64,000 bases of DNA, taken from the NCBI GenBank assembly GCA_024760905.1, contig CM045745.1, positions 1,408,001 through 1,472,000 on the forward strand, in the 5' to 3' direction. The DNA is from Plotosus lineatus. Its lineage: Eukaryota > Chordata > Actinopteri > Siluriformes > Plotosidae. The notes below the pieces were generated by a model, which saw nothing but the letters and a program-made list of their open reading frames with translations, had not been told where the DNA came from and ran no database searches. Each line of letters starts with the position of its first letter. The first letter of the stretch is position 1. The translations under genes and the position numbers were made by a program. Shown here piece after piece: positions 55,761 through 64,000 of this stretch.

Positions 55761-58464
55761 CTTCTTCTTTTCCTTTCGGCTGTTCCCTTCAGGGGTCGCC
55801 ACAGCAAATGATCTGCCTCCATCTCTCCCTGTCCTCTGCATCTTCTACTCTTACTCCAACGACCTTCATGTCCGCCTTCACCGCATCCATAAATCTTCTC
55901 TTTGGTCTTCCTCTGGGCCTTTTGCCTGGTAGTTCCAACCTCAGCATCCTACGACCAATATACTCACTATCCCTCCTCTGTACATGTCCAAACCATCTCA
56001 ATCTAGCCTCTCTGACTTTGTCTCCCAAACATCTAACATGTGCTGTCCCTCTGATGTACTCATTTCTGATCCTATCCATCCTCGTTACTCCCAAAGAGAA
56101 CCTCAACATTTTCATCTCTGCTACCTCCAACTCTGACTCCTGTCTTTTCCCCAGGGCCACTGTCTCTAAACCATACAACATTGCTGGCCTCACCACCGTC
56201 TTGTACACTTTTCCCTTCATTCTTGCCGATACTCTCCTATCACACATCACACCGGACACTTTTCCCAATCCATTCCAACCTGCCTGCACGTGCTTCTTCA
56301 CCTCTTTTCCCCACTCTCCATTGCTCTGGATTGTTGAGCCTAAGTACTTAAAATCCTCCACCTTCTTTATCTCTGCCCCCTGTAACCTCAAAGTTCCTCT
56401 TGGGTCCTTGTCGTTCACACACATGTATTCTGTCTTACTAAGACTAACCTTCAATCCCCTCCTTTCCAGGGCATACCTCCACCTCTCTAGATTTTCCTCC
56501 ACTTGGTCTCTGCTCTCACTACAGATCACGATGTCATCTGCAAACATCATAGTCCATGGAGATTCTTGTCTAACCTCGTCTGTTAGCCTGTCCATCACCA
56601 TAGCAAACAAGAAGGGGCTGAGAGCTGACCCTTGATGCAGTCCCACCTCCACCTTGAACTCTTCTGTCACACCAACAGCACACCTCACCACTGTCTTACA
56701 TCTCTCATACATGTCCTGCACCACTCTAACATACTTCTCTGTCACTCCAGACTTCCTCATACAATACCACAGTTCTTCTCTCGGCACCCTGTCATAGGCT
56801 TTCTCCAGATCCACAAAGGCACAATGCAGCTCCTTCTGACCTTCTCTGTACTTCTCTATTAACATCGTCAAAGCAAACACTGCATCTGTGGTGCTCTTTC
56901 TTGTCATGAAACCAAACTGTTGTTCACAAATGCTGACCTCTGCCCTTAGAGGGTCACCCCTTCTACTCTTTTTTCTCTCTCATTTTCTTCATTCATCAGC
57001 TGTTCAAAGTACTCTTTCCATCTTCCCAGCACACTTCTGTCATCAGTCAATACATTTCCCTCTCTGTCCTTTATCACTCTAGCTTGCTGCATGTCTTTCC
57101 CATCTCTATTTCTCTGCTGTGCTAACCTGTATAGATCATTTTCTCCCTCCTTACTGTTCAACCTATCATACAAGTCATCATACGCCCTCTGTTTGGCCTT
57201 TGACACTGCTACCTTCGCCTTACGCTGTGTCTCCCTGTACTCCTGTTTACTCTCTTCGGTCCTGTCAATGTCCCACTTCTTCTTGGCTAACCTCTTCTTT
57301 TGTACACACTCCTGTACTTCCTCATTCCACCACCAAGTTTCCTTATCTACTTTCCTTCCAGAGGACACACCAAGTACTCTCCTACCGGTCTCCCTGATCA
57401 CATTGGCTGTGGTTGTCCAGTCCTCTGGAAGCACTTCCTGACTACCCAAAGCCTGTTTCAACTCCTCCTTGAAGACAACACGACACTCTTCCTTTTTCAG
57501 CTTCCACCACTTTGTCTTCTGCTCTGCCTTTGCCTTTTTCACTTTTCTCACCATCAGTGTCATCCTGCACACCACCATCCTATGCTGTTTGGCAACACTC
57601 TCACCAACTACTACTTTGCAGTCACTGACTTCCTTCAAATTACATCGCCTGCACAAGATGTAGTCTACCTGTGTGCTCTTACCTCCGCTTTCATAAGTCA
57701 CCCTATGCTTCTGTTTCTTCTTGAAGAAAGTATTCACCACAGCCATTTCCATCCTTTTTGCAAAATCGATCAACATCTGTCCTTCTGTGTTCCTGTCCTG
57801 GATACCAAACCTGCCCATCACTTCCTCGTCCCCTCTGTTGCCTGTACCAACATGTCCATTGAAGTCTGCTCCAATGACCACTCTTTCACCTCTGGGGGTA
57901 TTCTGCATCACTTCATCTAAATCACTCCAGAATCTCTCCTTCTCTTCTAGCTTACATCCTGCCTGTGGGGCATAAGCACTAACAACATTGACCATCACGC
58001 CTTCAATTTCTAACTTGAGACTCATCACTCTGTCTGACACTCTTTTCACGTCTAGAACATTCCTGACAAACCCCTCCTTCAAGATGACTCCTACTCCATT
58101 TCTCTTCCCATCCACACCATGATAAAACAGTTTAAACCCTGCTCCTAAGCTTCTAGTCTTTCTACCTTTCCACCTTGTCTCCTGAACACACAGTATGTCC
58201 ACCTTCCTCCTCTGCATCATGTCAGCCAGCTCCCTATCTTTTCCTTGCATAGTTCCAACATTCAAAGTCCCTACTCTCAGTCCTAGGCTCACACATTTCC
58301 TCTTCTCTCTCTGCCTACGGACACACCTCCCGCCTCTCCTTCTTCGACGTCTTCGACCAACAGTAGTCCAATTTCCATCAGCACCCTGTTGGTTGACAGC
58401 ACTGATGGCGGTCGTTGTTAACCCGGGCCTCGACCGATCCGGTATGAATTTTGTTTTGATCATT

Positions 58465-58495
<31 letters not shown>

Positions 58496-58602
58496 GGCGG
58501 GGGGGGCACGAACCAGTGTCTCTCCCCCTTATGCCGGTCCCAAGCCCGGATAAATGCAGAGGGTTGCGACAGGAAGGGCATCCGGCGTAAAACTTCTGCC
58601 AC

Positions 58603-58641
<39 letters not shown>
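55761..58641 (-). mobile_element. RTE copy D with inverted 5' end, 18-bp target duplication
   Basis: Flanks atgtatgtatgtatatat at 55743-55760 and 58642-58659 are identical, though inside a TATG repeat. The main body is on the minus strand (tail at 55761, ORF to 58469). The first 110 bp or so of the 5' UTR (58495-58606) are in the opposite orientation, bounded by a 26-nt T run (58469-58494) and an A run of 35-36 nt (from 58607). Together the two blocks give the 5' UTR once, with only about three bases missing at the join. Confidence 0.88.
55789..58469 (-). pseudogene. RTE polyprotein, copy D, internal deletion in RT
   Basis: Minus-strand ATG at 58469 gives MQMIKTKFIPDRSRPGLTTT. One frame runs through endonuclease and linker to EREKRVEGVTL (56946); the second frame (56907-55789) resumes at the [13 protein letters not shown] block and is open to CGDP. 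About 0.3 kb coding the RT N-terminus (the VGPDD to CGNYRG part) is deleted near 56950. The FADDIVIC box is intact. Apart from this deletion it is the cleanest ORF of the family here. Confidence 0.9.
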
Positions 58642-58644
<3 letters not shown>

Positions 58645-58659
58645 TATGTATGTATATAT

Positions 58660-59280
58660 GATATATATATATCAGTTCTATAGTGTGTTACCTTTGTGTT
58701 AAGACGTCATCTCTGTGATCTTTGTGTTTACACTGTTTTGCGGACTTTTGTGACCATAAGCAAACATGATTGGTCAGACGTGTAAGCCTACTAGCATGGG
58801 TGCAAGTCTCATACATAAAGATGAATTAACTATCTGCTCAGATCGCCACGATCTACCATGCATACTCAGTTAAGCAAAGTTGTAAAATGAATGAAACCCG
58901 AATGCACAAGTTACAGAACAATTACAGATATTTATTATCTTTTAGCAGAATCCTAAGAGTGTATACTTATTTTATATTAATATTCATTAGGATTTGTACT
59001 TGTTCTTTGTATGCATCTCTTGAATAAAGTTTACTAACTTACTTACACAAAAGAAAGAACTCTCCATTTTGCTGGGATCACATCAGTGCAGGCTGTGTTC
59101 TAAACTAGTTCAACGGCACCCTTGTGCACTTGAAAGACCGGAAGTCTGTATAACCCACAGAAAGTACACTCCTTTTGCAAGTACACTACTTTTGGTATTG
59201 AGTGCTTCACATATTGGAAGCGTTGATTGGCTGTTTTAAGCTTCCTGTAAAGTAACTCAGTATATATAAGTGACTTGTTT
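58660..59280. other. No recognised gene; possible MITE half-arm at 59115-59210
   Basis: 'cacttgaaagaccggaagtc' and 'attgagtgcttcac' at 59130-59210 parallel the right arm of the palindrome at 13952-14200 with substitutions. The rest shows no known feature. Confidence 0.4.
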
Positions 59281-59406
59281 GAAATAAATGTTGATATTAT
59301 TTGATATATTTGAAATTATTTTACATTGTTATGTTTATATAAGTGGCGTGGTGAAACGACAAGTCGCAGAACTCTGTGATTTAGAGGAAGAGGATCTATG
59401 GGGGGC

Positions 59407-60706
59407 AAATGCAGCCATGAGGGGTGGCAGTGCAGCCGTGAGGGGGCAATGCAGCCATGGGGGGGGGATGCAGTTGTGGGGGGGGGGCACAAACAAGTGT
59501 CCGCCCTCACGCCGGTCCCAAGCCCGGATAAATGCAGAGGTTTGCGACAGAAAGGGCATCCGGCATAAAACATTTGCCAAAATACAAAATGCAAACCGTA
59601 AAGACAAATTTCATACTGGATCGGTCGAGACTCGAGTTAACAACGAACGCCATCAGTGCTGTTCACCAACAGGGTGCTGGTGGAAATTGGACTGTTGGTC
59701 GAAGAAGGAGAGGCGGGAGGCGTGTTCGTAGGCAGAGAGAGAAGAGGAAAAGCATGAGTCTAGGACTGAGACTAGGGACTTTGAATGTTGGAACTATGAT
59801 AGGAAAAGGTAGAGAGCTGGCTGACATGATGCAGAAGAGAAATGGTCCACCTTATGTCCATACTGTGTGTTCAGGAGACCGGGTGGAGAGGTAGCATGGC
59901 TAGAAGCTTAGGAGCGGGGTTTAAGCTCTTTCTTCATGGTGTGGATGGGAAGAGAAATGGAGTAGGAGTGATGCAGAGTACCCCCAGAGGTGAAGCGTGG
60001 TCATTGGTGAAGACTTCAATGGACATGTTGGTGCAGGCAACAGAGGGGACGAGGAACACAGAAGGACAGATGTTGATTGATTTTGCAAAAAGGATGGAAA
60101 TGGCTGTGGTGAATACTTTCTTCCAGAAGAGACAGGAGCATAGGGCTACTTATAAAAGCGGAGGTAGGAGCACACAGGTAGACTACATCTTGTTTAGGCG
60201 ATGTAATTTGAAGAAAGTTAGTGACTGCAAAGTAGTAGTGGGTGAGAGTGTTGCCAAACAGCATAGGATGGTGGTGTGCAGGATGATGCTGAAGGTAAGA
60301 AAGGTGAAGAAGGCAAGCAGAAGACAAAATGGTGGAAGCTGAGAAAGGAAGAGTGTCATGTTGAAACAGGTTTTGGGTGGTCAGGAAGTGCTTCCAGATG
60401 ACTGGACAACTACAGCTAATGTGATCTGGGAGACAGGTAGGAGAGTATTCAGTGTGTCCTCTGGAAGGATAGTAGATAAGGAAACTTGGTAGTGGAATGA
60501 GGAAGTGTTGTATGGTTTAGAAACAGTGGCCCTGGGGAAAGACAGGAGGCAGAGCTGGAGGTAGCAGAGATGAAAATGTTGAGGTTCTCTTTGGGAGTAA
60601 CGAGGATGGATAGGATCAGAAATTAGTACATCAGAGGGACAGCCCATGTAAGACATTTTGGAGACCAAGTCAGATTGAGATGGTTTGGACATGTACAGAC
60701 ATCTGT
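59407..60706 (+). mobile_element. RTE copy I, heavily deleted
   Basis: The 5' start unit occurs as four diverged versions in a row (59407-59490). ORF pieces follow: RRGGRRVRRQREKRKS, endonuclease parts near 59840-60340 with a gap that removes the AYAPQAG block, a jump to the linker (QEVLPDDWTT-like), then a second jump to VAEMKMLRFSLG and an end at about 60706 before the 3' tail. It is the most decayed larger copy. Confidence 0.85.
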
Positions 60707-60713
60707 TTAGATC

Positions 60714-60965
60714 AGGGGTCACCAACCTTACTGAAGCTGAGGGCTACTTCTTCTGTACCAATTAATGCAAAGGGTTACCAGATCGATACACACTTCTGAA
60801 ATATTAAATTTGCTCAAATTGCTTTAATTATGTGTTATGATTAATAATTAATGATATTCATCTATGTAAATATATTGATTTGATTTTTAAAAAATAGCAA
60901 AAAAAAAAAAACATCAACAACATCAGACCAAGATCTAAAAAAAAAAATTGAATAAAAGCTGTTCA
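60714..60965 (+). mobile_element. hAT-like element end
   Basis: 'caggggtcaccaaccttact', 'ctgagggctacttcttctgt' and 'ttaatgcaaagggttacc' resemble the terminal region of a fish hAT family known to me. The other end is not seen; A-rich sequence follows. Confidence 0.5.
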
Positions 60966-60984
60966 GGGATCAATTTTTCAATTG

Positions 60985-63900
60985 AGACCTGATGTGTTTC
61001 ACCTTATCGTGGTGGAGGGGTTTGCGTGACCTAATGATCCAAGGAGCAATGTTTTCGGGGGCAAATGCCCCCGGCAGGGTCTCCCAAGGCATACAGGTCC
61101 GGGGTGAAGGTCCAGACGAAGTACAATTAAAAAAAACCCGATGACACATGACATCTGAGAGAGCACAGGAACCAGTCTCCCTTGCCCGGACGCGGGTCAC
61201 CGGGGTTCCCTCCTGAAGTCAGGCCCGGGGGAGGAGCTTGAAGGCGAGCGCCTGGTGGTCGGGCTTCTGTCCATGGAGCCTGGCCGGGCTTAGCCCGAAA
61301 AGGAGACATGGGTCCGCCCTCCCATGGACCCACCACCCATGGGAGGAGTTTTAGGGGTCGGGTGCAGTGTGAGTTGGGTGGCAGCCAAAGGCATGGGCTG
61401 ACCGATCCTCGGCTACTGACTCTGACCCTCGGGACATGGGATGTCACCTCTATGGCGGGGTAGGAGCCTGATCTGGTGCGCGAGGTGGAGAGATACCGAC
61501 TAGATATAGTCGAGCTCACCTCAACGCATAGCTCGGGCTCTGGAACCATCCATCTCAAGAGAGGATGGACCTTATTCTATTCTGGAGTTGCTCATGGGGA
61601 GGCGGCGAGCCGGTGTGGGTATTCTTGTTGCCCCCCGTCTCGGTGCCCAAATGTTGGGGTTCTCCCCAGTTGACGAAAGGGTAGCTTCCCTCCATCTTCG
61701 GGTGAGGGGACGGGTCCTGACTGTTATTTGTTCTTATGCACCAAATGACACCGCAGAGTACCCACCCGTTTTGGAGTCTTTGGGAGGGGTGTTGGAGAAC
61801 GCTCCCTCGGGAGACTCACTCGTTGGCTTGGGAGACTTCAACGCCCATGTGGGCAATGATAGTGTGACCTGGAAGGGTGTGATTGGTAGGTACAGCCTAT
61901 CCAGTCTGAACCCGAATGGTCTTTCGTTGTTAGACTTCTGTGCTTTTCACAGTTTGTCTATCACGAACACCATGTGCGAACATAAGTGTGTCCATAAGTG
62001 CACTTGACACCAGGACACCCGAGGTCGCAATTCGATGATTGACTTTGTAGTCGTGTCATCGGACATGCGGCCATATGTTCTAGACACTCGGGTGAAGAGA
62101 GGAGCTGAGCTGTCTACCGATCACTACCTGGTGGTGAGTTGGCTTCGGTGGTGGGGGAGGCTGCCTTCCAGACCTGGCAGGCCCAAACGTGTAATCAGGG
62201 TCTGCTGGGAACGTTTGGCGGAGTCCCCTGTCCGAGAGGCTTTTAACTCCCACCTCCGGCAGAGCTACAACCATTTCTCAGAGGAGGCGGGGGACATGGA
62301 ATTCGAATGGGCCATGTTTCGTGCCTCCATTGCTGAGGCGGCAGCCCATAGCTGTGGCCGTAAGGTCATCGGTGCTTGTCGTGGCGGTAATCCCCGAACC
62401 CGATGGTGGACACCTACGGTGAAGAGGGCCGTCCAGCTGAAGAAGGATAGCCTGTGGGACTCCCGAGGCAGCAAACAGGTACCGACAGGCCAAACGTGCT
62501 GCAGCCGAGGCTGTCGCAGATGCAAGATCTCGGGCATGGGAGGAGTTCAGTGAGGGCCTGGAGAGTGATTATCGGTTGGCCTCAAAAAGGTTCTGGACCG
62601 TCATTCAACGCCTTAGGAGGGGGAAGCAGTTCTCCACAAACACTATTTACAGTGGACGTGAGGAGCTGCTTACCTCGACTGGGGATGTCGTGAAGAGGTG
62701 GAGGGAATACTTTGAGGACCTCCTCAATCCCACCAACACGCCCTCCGTGGAAGAGGATGACCCTGGGGGTTTTGGTGGGGGTCCGCCCATTACTTGAGTG
62801 GAGGTCACAGAGGTTGAAGGGGCACCGGAGGGTGTGTTCCAGTTATCGTGGAATTACACTCCTCAGCCTACCTAGGAAAGTCTATGCTGGGGTACTAGAG
62901 AGGAGGATCCGACCGATAGTCAAACCTCAGATTCAGGAGGAACAATGTGGTTTTCGTTCTGGCCGCAGCACTCTTGACCAACTCTATACACTCCACAGGA
63001 TTCTGGAGGGGGCATGGGAGTTTGCCCAATCCGTCCACATGTGCTTTGTGGATTTGGAGAAGGCTTTCGATGTGTCCCTCAAACGATCTTGTGGGGCGTG
63101 CTCCGAGAGTACGGCATTCCGGATCCGTTGCTACGAGCCATTCAGTCGCCGTATCATCGGAGCGAGAGTTTGGTCCGTATTGGCAACAACAGGTCGAATT
63201 CGTTTCCGGTGGGAGTTGGAGTCCGCCAAGGCTGTCCTTTGTCACCGATTCTGTTCATAATTTTTACAGAATTTCTAGGCACAGTCAAGGCGTTGAGGGG
63301 TTCTGGTTTGGTGGCCATCGGATCTCGTCTCTGCTTTTTGCGGATGATGTTGGCCTTTTGGCTTCATCAAGTCGGGACCTCCATCTCTCCTTGGAGCGAT
63401 TCGCAGCCAAGTGCGAAGCAGCCGGGATGAGGATCAGTACCTCCAAGTCTGAGGCCATGGTTCTCAGTCGAACAAGGGTGGAATGCACCCTCTGGGTTGG
63501 GAATGAGGTCCTGCCCCAAGTGGAGGAGTTTAAGTATCTTGGGGTCTTGTTCATGAGTGAGGGAAGGATGGAGCGAGAGATCGACAGACGGATCGCTGTT
63601 AAGCGGAGCCTGTACCGGTCCGTCGTGGTGAAGAAGGAGCTGAGCCGCAAGGCGAAGCTCTAAATTTACCAGTTGATCTACGTTCCAACCCTCACCTATG
63701 GTCACGAGCTTTGGGTAGTGACCGAAAGAACAAGATCACGGATACAAGTGGCCGAAATGAGCTTCCTTTTCCGGGTGGCGGGGTTCTCCCTTAGAGATAA
63801 GGTGAGAAGCTCTACCATCCGTGGAGAGCTCAGAGTCATCCACTGCTCCTCCGCATTGTAGGGGCCAGTTGAGGTGGCTCGGGCATCTGGTCAGAATGCC

Positions 63901-64000
63901 TCCCGGATGCCTCCCTGGTGTTGTGTTTTGGGCATGTCCAACCGGGAAGAGACCCCGGGGTCGACCTAGAACATGCTGGAAGGACTATGTCTCTCGGCTT
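60985..64000 (+). mobile_element. Rex3 LINE, copy B, cut by window end
   Basis: Begins with 'caccttatcgtggtggaggg' of the Rex3 5' UTR, including a small hairpin 'ggggcaaatgcccc'. It runs on the + strand to the edge of the window within the C-terminal coding region (the GRPRTRW region just before the end). It is opposed to copy A, 8 kb away. Confidence 0.88.
61469..63999 (+). pseudogene. Rex3 polyprotein, copy B, deletion and frameshifts
   Basis: Endonuclease pieces ([60 protein letters not shown]), then a linker, then RT. Roughly 0.2 kb of the RT N-terminus (between VTEV and the CSSYRGITLLSL block) is missing near 62812. LEKAFD is followed by a small deletion near 63070. The catalytic box reads FADDVGLL, intact, unlike copy A. 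A stop replaces a codon at 63661-63663 after SRKAKL. Confidence 0.85.

Overview
The window is vertebrate nuclear DNA, most likely from a teleost fish. Two multi-exon vertebrate genes sit in a dense background of transposable elements that are typical of fish: RTE and Rex3 LINEs, Tc1/mariner, Tigger-like, hAT and Mutator-like DNA transposons, several tRNA-headed SINE families and long CA/TA/CT microsatellites. I see no bacterial operon, CRISPR array, plasmid or phage signal. An otophysan such as a catfish is a guess from the SINE types only.

Gene 1 is oprk1, the kappa opioid receptor, on the + strand. The exon coding TM2 to TM4 is at 7671-8023 and the last coding exon (extracellular loop 2 to the C-terminus) at 22128-22663. 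The exon for the N-terminus and TM1 must lie left of position 1. The 14.1 kb intron between the two exons is almost entirely mobile elements. The stop codon is UGA followed by CUAG, the context reported for efficient readthrough in mammalian OPRK1. The frame stays open for 26 more codons, to a second UGA at 22742-22744.

Gene 2 is chmp5, an ESCRT-III subunit, on the + strand. Three 5' exons are at 49141-49206, 49339-49443 and 49558-49604. The rest of the gene lies right of the window, and its third intron already holds Rex3 and RTE LINEs.

Layout: 1-7.6 kb, probable oprk1 intron 1 with SINEs, two opposed RTE copies and a Tc1 fragment. 8.2-22.1 kb, oprk1 intron 2 with a nearly complete RTE (8197-11333), a Tigger remnant, two Tc1 elements, a palindromic MITE, two abutting Tigger-like elements and a Mutator-like relic. 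22.7-32 kb, the oprk1 3' UTR with a duplicated segment, then microsatellites, a Tigger-like element and LINE ends. 32.8-36.2 kb, a broken minus-strand gene resembling the multicopy DUF7869-type family, itself hit by an RTE end, a hAT MITE and a SINE. 36.4-48.9 kb, a hairpin, Tigger-like elements, RTE copies and SINEs. 49.1-64 kb, chmp5 with two opposed Rex3 copies and an RTE whose 5' end is inverted.

No complete new biological system is visible. The best leads are the oprk1 readthrough extension, the mu-like lysine in its ligand-selectivity position, a SINE whose body is assembled from both ends of the local RTE LINE, the 5'-inverted RTE copy, and the decayed DUF7869-like gene.
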